5,871 nucleotides of DNA from a bacterium Ga0077546 (GCA_001464165.1 LNEX01000527.1:1-5871); one strand, 5' to 3'; positions 1-5,510 are shown, counted from the stretch's first letter. The notes: generated from the sequence alone by a model not told the origin. Numbers and translations: made by a program.

Positions 1-140
1 CGGATCTACCTTCTGGACTTGGTCCGCGATTAAAGCCGCCACCACCTTCTGGTCTTTGTCCACGGTTGAAGCCGCCTTCGGATCTACCTTCTGGGCGACC
101 GGCACCTTCTGGCCTTGGTCCGCGACTAAATCCACCTGGT
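1..140 (-). repeat. Degenerate in-frame repeats encoding PEGRS / GGFNRG units
   Basis: The 16-mer CGGATCTACCTTCTGG occurs at 1-16 and again at 79-94, exactly 78 bp (26 codons) apart. Related blocks carry ACCTTCTGG and TTGGTCCGCGA near 46 and 109. On the minus strand these encode PEGRS, RPEG and FNRGP/FSRGP units. Because the spacing is a multiple of three, length changes by slippage would keep the frame of the Gly-rich gene. Confidence 0.75.
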
Positions 141-409
141 TTACGAGCGCCAAATCCACCTGGTCTGCCAGCCGAGCCGGACGACGATCCGCCTGCTCTG
201 TTATAGCCTCCGCCAGCGCCGCCTGGTCTTGCTCCACCGGGTCTTGCTCCGCCCGGTCTTGCGCCACCTGGTCTACCACCACTAGAACCACCGGGTCTGC
301 CGCCACTTCCGCCTGGTCGGCCGCCACCAGATTTGCCGCCGTATCCACCGGATTTGCCGCCGCCTCCAGCTCTGCTGGGGCCGCGCGAACCATTACCTGA
401 CATTCCCAT
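1..409 (-). CDS. Gly/Arg/Pro-rich low-complexity protein, N-terminal part (runs off left edge)
   Basis: About 136 codons are visible, starting at the ATG at 409-407. An AAGGA Shine-Dalgarno (SD) sequence lies 9 nt upstream (complement of 419-423), which favours this start over the second in-frame ATG at 403. The visible part is all low complexity. It begins MGMSGNGSRGPSRAGG, passes through many RPGGA/RPGGS/RPGGF units, and then changes to PEGRS, GGFNRG and RPEG units. There is no signal peptide or membrane segment, and Arg is the main charged residue. Such RGG-like segments usually bind RNA or form disordered tails. In bacteria they occur on DEAD-box helicases, on RNA-binding proteins and as N-terminal extensions of SpoU-type rRNA methyltransferases. 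The folded domain would lie beyond the left edge, so I cannot name the protein. The opposite strand is also open here, but it is a shadow with Ala/Ser/Thr/Trp-rich composition. Confidence 0.8.
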   Translation of the reverse strand, partial: MGMSGNGSRGPSRAGGGGKSGGYGGKSGGGRPGGSGGRPGGSSGGRPGGARPGGARPGGARPGGAGGGYNRAGGSSSGSAGRPGGFGARKPGGFSRGPRPEGAGRPEGRSEGGFNRGQRPEGGGGFNRGPSPEGRS

Positions 410-418
410 TGTTCTCTG

Positions 419-423
419 TCCTT
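419..423 (-). promoter_or_regulatory. Ribosome binding site of the Gly-rich gene
   Basis: The minus strand reads AAGGA, then a 9-nt spacer, then ATG at 409-407. This is the site that decides between the two closely spaced ATGs: the one at 403 would have a 15-nt spacer. Confidence 0.55.
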
Positions 424-463
424 GACTAAAACTTAGTTCTATTGCTGTTTTGCGGTATTTACC

Positions 464-487
464 ATGGACAGAACATTCGAGACATGA
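464..487 (+). other. Possible 7-codon leader ORF overlapping the start at 484
   Basis: ATG 464 opens a 7-codon reading frame (MDRTFET) that ends at TGA 485-487. The stop overlaps the ATG at 484-486 as ATGA. A weak GCGG lies 8 nt upstream at 452-455. This could couple translation to the membrane-protein frame, but an ORF this short may be chance. Confidence 0.2.
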
Positions 488-741
488 ATAATAGGAACCT
501 AGATTCCTTATTCAAAAGCGTACCCATGCTATTCGACGTCGTCTTATTTGGTTGCCCAGTTGCTTTATCCGTCTGCCTGGCCGCTCACGCGTACAGAGAT
601 GGGGATAAACGCTTCTTGCTACCCGCGTTCTCCTTCTTCGCCTACTGCTTGTTTTACCTGGCAGGAGGGCGGGATGTATTACTTTATCTCACTACGGCCC
701 TAGTTATGATGGGCGGATGCGCATTTAGCGCCTGTCCGTAA
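484..741 (+). CDS. Putative small membrane protein with three hydrophobic segments
   Basis: The predicted protein has 85 residues and no family that I recognise. Three hydrophobic stretches are visible, at about residues 15-34, 44-60 and 64-81. They are separated by a short charged loop (RDGDKR, about 38-43) and a GGRD turn, which suggests a small polytopic inner-membrane protein. Cysteines fall in or next to all three hydrophobic segments, at about 24, 31, 55, 79 and 84. The start is uncertain: ATG 484 has only a GAG two bases upstream, and a TTG at 442 would add 14 residues without a better SD. ATG 484 overlaps the TGA of a 7-codon ORF in the ATGA arrangement, so coupled translation is possible. 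It is divergent from the Gly-rich gene and convergent with the HTH gene. Membrane-like composition is the main evidence that it is real. Confidence 0.5.
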   Translation: MNNRNLDSLFKSVPMLFDVVLFGCPVALSVCLAAHAYRDGDKRFLLPAFSFFAYCLFYLAGGRDVLLYLTTALVMMGGCAFSACP

Positions 742-788
742 CGTAGCAAAGAGGAATTTTTACTCAGAAATCTTTTCGAAGCTGGCGA

Positions 789-1034
789 TTAGGTGCGTTT
801 CTTAACCACTGGAATTGCCACGGAATGCCTATTCTGTTGAGCTTCAGCCAACGAACGCATAGAAATATTATGTTTCTTCAACCATCGAGAAATAGTGTTT
901 GGGTCACACCACTTATTTTCAGTCTCCCGATATATCTTGGCAATCTCTACGGTACTGAGCTTCTCCTTGACATATTTCTGTTGCAGCCATTCTTTGTCTT
1001 GATAGAGAGTCTTGGTTCTAAGAGTCTTGCCCAC
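789..1034 (-). CDS. Small helix-turn-helix DNA-binding protein
   Basis: An 81-residue protein with GTG start at 1034-1032. Complementary upstream sequence gives AAGGCGG 8 nt before the GTG, and the frame is open back to a stop with no earlier ATG. The core (about residues 12-62) reads like the HTH domains of small regulators, recombinases and homing-endonuclease-associated modules: a first helix at DKEWLQQKYVKEKL, then STVEIAKIY, a turn, and a recognition helix at NTISRWLKKHNI. The recognition-helix pattern xTISRWLKKHxI is typical of the group. The turn between helix 2 and helix 3 (RETENKWCDP) is about six residues longer than usual. The C-terminal tail is short and basic (VVKKRT). It is probably a cytosolic DNA-binding protein with no effector domain. 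It is divergent from selA, so selA control is possible but unproven. Confidence 0.8.
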   Translation of the reverse strand: MGKTLRTKTLYQDKEWLQQKYVKEKLSTVEIAKIYRETENKWCDPNTISRWLKKHNISMRSLAEAQQNRHSVAIPVVKKRT

Positions 1035-1068
1035 GGCTTTTTCCGCCTTAAAATGGAAGTACGAGTTC

Positions 1069-1098
1069 TTTATACCCGCGTTGTACTACATATTCTAA
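1069..1098 (-). promoter_or_regulatory. Candidate promoter of the HTH gene
   Basis: On the minus strand a -10-like TATAAA (complement of 1069-1074, 5 of 6 matches) lies 18 bp from a weak -35 TTAGAA (complement of 1093-1098, 3 of 6 matches). It would give a leader of roughly 30 nt before the GTG at 1034. The -10 is good and the -35 is poor. Confidence 0.35.
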
Positions 1099-1137
1099 TT
1101 GTGGTTGCTTCCCGCCGTTCTGGCAAGGTGGCACGGG

Positions 1138-1143
1138 TATGAT
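1138..1143 (+). promoter_or_regulatory. Candidate -10 element upstream of selA
   Basis: TATGAT matches the sigma-70 -10 consensus at 5 of 6 positions, about 40 nt upstream of the selA start. No convincing -35 lies at 16-18 bp spacing (CCGTTC at 17 bp), so a regulator-dependent promoter or a chance match are both possible. Transcription starting about 7 nt downstream would leave a short leader that begins inside the inverted repeat at 1143-1183. Confidence 0.25.
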
Positions 1144-1183
1144 TTAAGGAGAATTAGAAAATTTCATTGGGGCGACCCTTAAG
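1143..1183 (+). promoter_or_regulatory. Inverted repeat in the selA leader, ending at the start codon
   Basis: TTAAGG at 1144-1149 is matched perfectly by CCTTAA at 1177-1182, directly before GTG 1183. T1143 and G1183 could add a wobble pair in RNA. The 27-nt loop holds AT-rich sequence and a GGGG at 1169-1172. The 5' arm overlaps AAGGAG (1146-1151), the best SD match here, which is 31 nt from the start codon and too far for normal use unless folding brings it closer. The element could be an RNA hairpin controlling selA translation or an operator. Confidence 0.4.
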
Positions 1184-2589
1184 TGACAAAAAAAGACTTT
1201 CGATTACCACAGATAGACAAACTAATGCGGGAACAAGTGTTGCAGCAGACAATTGAACGTTTGCATGTTCGTCGCGAACTAGCGGCCCACCACACTCGAC
1301 TGCATGTAGACAGAACAAGACAAGATCTAATTAGCGGCAAAATTGCAGAAGTGCCCAGTCTCGAAACAATGGCAAGTTCTATAGCAGCTGATTTAGAGCA
1401 GATCACCCAAGCCGGTATAAAAAAAATATTGAACGGCACTGGTGTGATACTGAGCACCAACCTTGGCCGAGCGCCGCTGCCACAAAGCATCGCAACTCAA
1501 CTGAGCCAAGCACTATGCTCGTATTCTAATTTAGAGTTTGATCTAGAAGACGGTGGTCGAGGCGAGAGAACTGCACAAATTTCAAGCTTACTTAGCCTGC
1601 TAATTGGTTCAGAATCAGCAATTATAGTAAACAACTGTGCATCAGCCGTGATGCTTGCCGTCAAAGCTTTATCAGATCAAAAAGAAACCATAGTCTCCCG
1701 CGGCGAACTTATTGAAATCGGTGGCAGTTTCCGCTTGCCTGATGTAATTACGTCTTCAGGCGGCCGCCTAAAGGAGGTTGGCACCACCAATAGAACCAGA
1801 GCAGCCGACTACGAAAAAGCAGTGTCTGAAAATACTGGCATGCTTATGAAATGCCACCGCTCAAACTATCAGGTACTTGGGTTCACTGAAGAGTCCAGCA
1901 TAAAAGAGCTGGCCGAAATTGGCTCAAGGCATGGCGTTCCGGTTGTGTACGATTTGGGTGGTGGTTGCTTGATTGACCTTAAGCAATTTGACTTGGTGGC
2001 AGAACCCACAGTACAAGCTACTCTAGAAAGTGGCGCCGACCTGGTATTGTTCTCAGGAGATAAACTATTGGGTGGCCCACAGGCTGGCATTATCGCTGGC
2101 AAAAGTGAGGTGGTGGCCAAACTGCGAAAGTCACCCATATATAGAGCTTTACGGGCAGATAAACTGGTAATTGCTCTGCTTGAATCAGTGCTCACTCAGT
2201 ATATATATGTAGATGGTTATAAAAATTTGCCTGTCTTCCAAATGGCGGCACTAAAACAAGATTCTCTGAGGCAGCGAGCCCAGATAGCAACAACTATGTT
2301 GCAAAACTTGCAGTGCTTAGACGTATCTTTAATTGATTTGGAAAGCACAATGGGTGGGGGCAGTTTGCCTGGCGAGATGCTAGCATCAGCCGGACTCTCA
2401 ATCAAAGTAAAAAGATCTGATCGCTCTGCAGCAAACCTCGCTCGCTTACTGCGGCGAGGTCAGCCTGCGGTGATTGGCAAAGTGACAGATAATAGACTGT
2501 GTCTTGATTTTCGCACGATTGCGGAAAGCGACGAAGATGATCTCATCTCCGCCCTAAGGTCAGCTGATAAGGCACTGAGCAACAAATAG
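1183..2589 (+). CDS. selA: L-seryl-tRNA(Sec) selenium transferase (selenocysteine synthase)
   Basis: A cytosolic pyridoxal-phosphate (PLP) enzyme that converts seryl-tRNA(Sec) to selenocysteinyl-tRNA(Sec) using selenophosphate. At 468 residues it is the usual family length. The N-terminal domain has the family LPxIDxL motif (LPQIDKLM, 8-15), which supports the GTG start; an in-frame TAA immediately precedes it. Then follow LNGTGVILSTNLGRAPL (83-99), SNLEFDLEDGGRGER (115-129), SRGELIEIGGSFRLPDV (172-188), VGTTNRT (199-205), the PLP-contact region VVYDLGGG (254-261), and the lysine loop SGDKLLGGPQAG (291-302) with the PLP lysine at K294. MGGGSLPGE (390-398) and VIGKVTDNRLCLDFRT (430-445) complete the C-terminal part. 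Compared with E. coli SelA as I remember it, three motif residues are Cys here (152, 224 and 262). No good SD is at normal spacing. A membrane-protein gene follows after 52 nt. The partners selB, selC and selD are not in the window. Confidence 0.97.
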   Translation: MTKKDFRLPQIDKLMREQVLQQTIERLHVRRELAAHHTRLHVDRTRQDLISGKIAEVPSLETMASSIAADLEQITQAGIKKILNGTGVILSTNLGRAPLPQSIATQLSQALCSYSNLEFDLEDGGRGERTAQISSLLSLLIGSESAIIVNNCASAVMLAVKALSDQKETIVSRGELIEIGGSFRLPDVITSSGGRLKEVGTTNRTRAADYEKAVSENTGMLMKCHRSNYQVLGFTEESSIKELAEIGSRHGVPVVYDLGGGCLIDLKQFDLVAEPTVQATLESGADLVLFSGDKLLGGPQAGIIAGKSEVVAKLRKSPIYRALRADKLVIALLESVLTQYIYVDGYKNLPVFQMAALKQDSLRQRAQIATTMLQNLQCLDVSLIDLESTMGGGSLPGEMLASAGLSIKVKRSDRSAANLARLLRRGQPAVIGKVTDNRLCLDFRTIAESDEDDLISALRSADKALSNK

Positions 2590-2609
2590 GCCTTTCTTTT
2601 CAAGAGGAT

Positions 2610-2633
2610 ATGATTGTTGCATTCACCGATTGA
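2610..2633 (+). other. Possible 7-codon ORF in the selA to small-membrane-protein gap
   Basis: ATG 2610 opens a 7-codon frame (MIVAFTD) ending at TGA 2631-2633. That stop overlaps the GAGG ribosome site of the gene at 2642. GAGG at 2604-2607 is only 2 nt before the ATG, too close for good initiation. It may be chance. Confidence 0.12.
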
Positions 2634-2641
2634 GGCCCCCA

Positions 2642-2914
2642 ATGAGCGAACTGAAAGAATTGGAAACCCTAATCAATCAGTTGAGCAAGCGCATGGAAGA
2701 ACAAATGCGCATCACTCGCAATTTGACAGCATTGTGCACAACTCTAATTGTGGGGCTAATGTTCTTCATTTTCTGCCAGACGATGGAACACCTCCCATCA
2801 ATTATCGTGCTCAGATACATGAGCAACCTTGATTCTATTGTTAAAGAATGGCGTCAAACCGAACGCTGCCTCAATGCTCAACCAGCAGCAGAAAAACCAG
2901 CTCCGATTAAGTAA
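2642..2914 (+). CDS. Small protein with an N-terminal coiled coil and one membrane segment, downstream of selA
   Basis: A 90-residue protein that I do not recognise. The ATG at 2642 has GAGG 6 nt upstream (2632-2635). A TTG at 2630 in the same frame would add four residues but would consume that SD. Residues 1-27 form a charged heptad-like helix (LKELETLINQLSKRMEEQM). Residues 28-48 are one hydrophobic segment (LTALCTTLIVGLMFFIFCQTM). Residues 49-75 are amphipathic, and the tail is Pro/Ala/Lys-rich (PAAEKPAPIK). Basic residues before the membrane segment suggest a cytoplasmic N-terminus and a C-terminus outside. The gene starts 52 nt after selA on the same strand, with no obvious terminator between, so an operon is likely. 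A link to selenium metabolism is only inferred from position. The other plus-strand frame open from 2614 is a shadow. Confidence 0.7.
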   Translation: MSELKELETLINQLSKRMEEQMRITRNLTALCTTLIVGLMFFIFCQTMEHLPSIIVLRYMSNLDSIVKEWRQTERCLNAQPAAEKPAPIK

Positions 2915-2930
2915 AAAAGTTATCTTTTGC
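2915..2930 (-). terminator. Weak AT-rich hairpin between convergent genes
   Basis: AAAAG (2915-2919) and CTTTT (2924-2928) form a perfect 5-bp inverted repeat around a TTAT loop, in the 21-bp gap between the stops of the 90-residue and 721-residue genes. Read on the minus strand, the second arm continues into TT, giving a short T-run after the stem. With only one G-C pair it would be a poor intrinsic terminator. Confidence 0.2.
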
Positions 2931-2935
2931 CTGAA

Positions 2936-5101
2936 TTACTTCTTCAGCAAGGCCTGACGGCGCTTCACTTCAGCTTCAACTTCATCAGCCGAAATATTGT
3001 TGACTTGCATGGGGCCAGCGCAAATCTCGCGCCATGGGGCTCCGGCCAATGCCTGACGGACAATAACTTCAAACACCTGAGCACGCACACCGCTTCCATA
3101 GCTTCCGGTAGCACCAGAAAATGGTGTAGTCGGAGCGGCTACCTGTGGTCGAGGAATAGCTTGATTAGGCATTGCTTGGTTGAGGGTAGCAGCACCAGAG
3201 TTACTGGCAGTGCCCTGCTGTCCAGCATTTACTAAATCGACAGGCGCAGGTGACTGAGTCTGCATAGGATCATCGACCACAGGGTGAGTACCTGATACAG
3301 CTGCATTAGGAGCTTGCGCTTGCTGCAGCGGCTGTGATTGTTGAACAGTCTGCTGCGTGGGCTGCTGCGCTTGCTGCTCAACAAATAGTTTTGGCGCTTC
3401 ATTAAAGAGTGGGGCCGCCGGCGCAGCTGGTTGCGGTTGCTCAAAAAAGCTAGTTGACTGCTTGGGTGCCGCCGGTTTAGCCATGGCCTCATCAGCTGCC
3501 GCTTTAGTGCTGGTCAATTGGCGCTGCAAGTCAGCGACCATATCACGAGTTTGATCTCGCATTTCATCTAGCTGAGTCTTCAACTGGGTAATTTCGGAGT
3601 CTTTATGACTAAGCTCTACTTCCTTTGCCTGAATCAAATCATTGCGCTGCTGAACTAGTTCAGATAATTTCTCATACTGACCTGAAAATTCTTCCCAACG
3701 TGAGTTCAACATTTCTTGAGTGTCTTGAACTTCTTGATCTTTGGCCGCTAAGAGCTCGGCAAAATCATTGTCTTTAGCATCCATCCGCGAGCGCATTTCT
3801 TCATTCTGCACACGCAACTCTTCAAGAAGTGCCATGACGCTTTCATCTTGGACAACTCTCACCACTTCTACTTCACGCACAATCTCGTTGCCAGAACCAG
3901 CAGAAGTGAGTGTGTATACAGGCTTGGGCGGGTCTGGAGCCTGCACAGCGTCATAAGCGGCACGGAAGAAATCGCCAGAGATGCGCTGGGCACCCAACAA
4001 GTCAACTAGTTTACGCAATAGATCAGCTGGATGCTCAGAGGGGAAAACAGCCATGTATGCGCACTTAAAAGTCCAGGCGTCAATCTTCCCAGTAGAAAGC
4101 TGATCAGCCAAACTGTGCACCAACTCTTCGGGAGTAAGCTTTGCCTCAACGGGAGGCGGTTCAACATTTCTCGACTCAAGAGCAACAATCAGTTTATCAA
4201 GAGCCGTGCCGATCTCGCCGGCCCCCTGCTTCGACTCAAGAGTAACTATCAAATTATCAATAGCTGGTACCAATTCGCCCACGGCCTGCATCGGCTCAAG
4301 AGCTGCCGACATTGACTCACTCAGACTGTTTAGGCTGAGACCAATCTCGTTAAAAGCCTGGTGCTGAATTGTCTCAGCTAAATTTCTGACTATTTCAAGC
4401 TGCTCATTGGCTGCTTTAGATATCTGCGCCATGTTTACGGAACAAATTCCTAACTGCTGATCAAGAGTATTGAGCAGTTCAATAACTTGCTCTTGATGTG
4501 CAGTGTCGACAACCTGATTGACCTGAGCATTCAAGCTGGCAATCTGACTTGGAGTCATGAGCATCGATAAGTCTGGGGCCTCAGGGACCTTAATTTCTGG
4601 CATGTTTACCGCACTAATATCAAACAAAGGGCTATCTGCTAAAACCTCAAAACTTGGATTTTCACCATGCTTCGGCTCGGTAGAGTCCATCGACTTAAGG
4701 CCAAGCTCTGCCTCTAGCTCCGAAATGGCACTCTGAACGCTCGTAGCATTATCAGACTCATCGTCAGCTAGAATTTCAGAGGCGAGGCTAGTGGCAACAG
4801 AACGCACATTTTTAGGAGTAGCCACCGGAGATACCTCGATCGAAATTTCATGAGCCTCATCAAACAGTGTCGGCTCGACCACGATTGGGGCTACGCTCGG
4901 TTGAGTCACTGCTACCGACTGAGACGGTTCGACCGCAAGCTGGTAAGGATCTGGGCTATAAGCATCGGGTGGCACAGTCTGCTTAGCCAGAGTTCCCCTC
5001 AGCCGAGCACGTCTGGCAGCAAGAGACGAATCATCACCAGACTTCCCCGAAGGCGCGTCCTGAGTAGAACTGGTTGCGCTTGCCTTGTCTTCGCGAGCCA
5101 T
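2936..5101 (-). CDS. Large coiled-coil, scaffold-like protein of unknown function
   Basis: A 721-residue protein matching no family I know. ATG 5101 has a strong AGGAAGGG SD with an 8-nt spacer. There is no signal peptide or membrane segment, so it is probably cytosolic. In order: a disordered, polar N-terminus with a basic patch (LAARRARLRGTLAK, 27-40) and Pro/Val-rich acidic stretches to about 180; a helical region (184-312) ending in three 20-residue repeats (253-312); two copies of a 29-residue helical hairpin (327-355 and 361-389); a long charged coiled coil (about 419-540); a Pro/Gln/Ala-rich linker (541-670) with a Gln-rich core near 575-598; and a compact C-terminal domain (671-721) with QVFEVIVRQALAGAPWREIC and a final charged helix. 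Disordered arms around coiled coils suggest a scaffold, polar-organising or cytoskeleton-like role, but this is inference. It stands alone, convergent with the selA operon. Confidence 0.9.
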   Translation of the reverse strand: MAREDKASATSSTQDAPSGKSGDDSSLAARRARLRGTLAKQTVPPDAYSPDPYQLAVEPSQSVAVTQPSVAPIVVEPTLFDEAHEISIEVSPVATPKNVRSVATSLASEILADDESDNATSVQSAISELEAELGLKSMDSTEPKHGENPSFEVLADSPLFDISAVNMPEIKVPEAPDLSMLMTPSQIASLNAQVNQVVDTAHQEQVIELLNTLDQQLGICSVNMAQISKAANEQLEIVRNLAETIQHQAFNEIGLSLNSLSESMSAALEPMQAVGELVPAIDNLIVTLESKQGAGEIGTALDKLIVALESRNVEPPPVEAKLTPEELVHSLADQLSTGKIDAWTFKCAYMAVFPSEHPADLLRKLVDLLGAQRISGDFFRAAYDAVQAPDPPKPVYTLTSAGSGNEIVREVEVVRVVQDESVMALLEELRVQNEEMRSRMDAKDNDFAELLAAKDQEVQDTQEMLNSRWEEFSGQYEKLSELVQQRNDLIQAKEVELSHKDSEITQLKTQLDEMRDQTRDMVADLQRQLTSTKAAADEAMAKPAAPKQSTSFFEQPQPAAPAAPLFNEAPKLFVEQQAQQPTQQTVQQSQPLQQAQAPNAAVSGTHPVVDDPMQTQSPAPVDLVNAGQQGTASNSGAATLNQAMPNQAIPRPQVAAPTTPFSGATGSYGSGVRAQVFEVIVRQALAGAPWREICAGPMQVNNISADEVEAEVKRRQALLKK
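3935..4123 (-). repeat. Tandem duplication of a 29-residue helical hairpin within the 721-residue protein
   Basis: Residues 327-355 and 361-389 align without gaps at a 34-residue offset. The shared pattern is L, L, D, L, I, F, A, Y, A, V at hairpin positions 1, 5, 7, 9, 14, 19, 22, 23, 25 and 26, which is 10 identities in 29. Lys/Arg exchange at positions 13 and 20. The conserved cores are IDAWTFKCAYMAV and ISGDFFRAAYDAV. This looks like a duplicated helix-turn-helix-like or SPOR/TPR-sized hairpin unit, not a named domain. Confidence 0.65.
4166..4345 (-). repeat. Three 60-bp in-frame repeats (20 residues each) in the 721-residue gene
   Basis: CTCAAGAG recurs on the plus strand at 4175, 4235 and 4295, exactly 60 bp apart. 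The encoded units cover residues 253-272, 273-292 and 293-312. Units 2 and 3 are close (GELVPAIDNLIVTLES against GEIGTALDKLIVALES). Unit 1 is degenerate and keeps the central Leu positions and the LE pair. The heptad-like Leu/Ile spacing suggests a helical bundle. Confidence 0.75.
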
Positions 5102-5109
5102 CTAACAAT

Positions 5110-5117
5110 CCCTTCCT
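5110..5117 (-). promoter_or_regulatory. Strong ribosome binding site of the 721-residue gene
   Basis: The minus strand reads AGGAAGGG, 8 nt before the ATG at 5101-5099. It fixes the start of this long reading frame and shows that the genome uses SD initiation, which makes the poor site at selA stand out. Confidence 0.75.
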
Positions 5118-5289
5118 AATGTCACCTGAGGCACCTACTTAATATGTACCCGCCAGCACCGTAAAAGTTCGAAGTGAATTACCAAAATAAGCAAATTCCC
5201 TGAACTATCAGTCGCCGCACCCCTTTATTCGAAGTGCTAACCTATTTAGTATATACCTCAAACGAGGCAAAGGCGCAGCGCTAAAGCAC

Positions 5290-5318
5290 TTGACAAGAGA
5301 TTGTTTCAACTGTACCAT
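5290..5318 (+). promoter_or_regulatory. Candidate sigma-70 promoter upstream of the zinc-ribbon gene
   Basis: A perfect -35 TTGACA (5290-5295) is followed by a 17-bp spacer and a -10-like TACCAT (5313-5318, 4 of 6 matches). The predicted leader would be about 145-190 nt, depending on which start codon is used. Confidence 0.45.
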
Positions 5319-5417
5319 GCCTCTAAAAGCGAGTTACTTAGCCATTTATTTCCAATTTGCTCGAAGTTCACCTTACTAAATAAGACAATTATCGGCTGCT
5401 GGCAAGATTACAAGCGA

Positions 5418-5433
5418 GATTTGCTAGCGAATC
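5418..5433. promoter_or_regulatory. 16-bp imperfect palindrome, possible operator
   Basis: GATTTGCTAGCGAATC is its own reverse complement except for one mirrored pair (T5422 against G5429). It is centred on GCTAGC. It overlaps TTGCTA (5421-5426), a possible -35 that sits 16 bp from TATTAA at 5443-5448. A repressor bound here would cover that promoter. Confidence 0.4.
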
Positions 5434-5510
5434 CGAGGTAAATATTAAATAGACGCGTAAGTTAGTTCATGGCGACAAGGCCAACGTCCTTAAAAAGACG
5501 GGAGTACCCG

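Larger units (their letters stand above)
5118..5468. other. Intergenic region without a gene; candidate promoters, palindrome and short repeats
   Basis: This stretch lies between the divergent 721-residue and zinc-ribbon genes. I see no coding frame, tRNA or other RNA gene in it. It is AT-richer than the flanking genes and holds three TCGAAGT motifs, a TTGACA promoter candidate and a 16-bp palindrome, listed separately. No clear promoter for the minus-strand gene could be placed; a TTTACG and a TATTAA with a 15-bp spacer on the minus strand, about 40-70 nt upstream of its start, are the best I can see. Confidence 0.6.

Noticed and set aside
56..400. Plus-strand open frame rich in Ala, Ser, Thr and Trp
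   Set aside because: It is the complement of the Gly/Arg-rich minus-strand gene, which has an SD and clear repeat units; the plus frame shows no motifs.
422..461. TTGACT with TATTTA as a promoter for the membrane-protein gene
   Set aside because: The spacer would be 28 bp, far from 16-18, and no other -10 fits.
742..788. Terminator between the convergent membrane-protein and HTH genes
   Set aside because: Only very short inverted repeats (GAG/CTC, AAAGA/TCTTT) with large loops are present and no stem is followed by a T-run.
825..1142. Plus-strand frame of 105 residues opposite the HTH gene
   Set aside because: The minus strand encodes a recognisable HTH with an SD; the plus frame has no motif and covers the intergenic region.
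1179..1490. Minus-strand frame inside selA
   Set aside because: It lies opposite highly conserved SelA motifs and shows no features of its own.
2614..2832. Alternative plus-strand frame overlapping the 90-residue gene
   Set aside because: It starts with TTG, is hydrophilic and low in structure, and lacks the coiled-coil plus membrane-segment pattern of the overlapping frame.
4031..4315. Plus-strand frame opposite the 60-bp repeats
   Set aside because: Its repeated LKSNYQ-like units arise from the complementary DNA repeats of the minus-strand gene.
5118..5468. tRNA(Sec) or other RNA gene in the largest gap
   Set aside because: No cloverleaf, T-loop GTTCRANNC with matching stem, or long paired acceptor arms could be found by eye.
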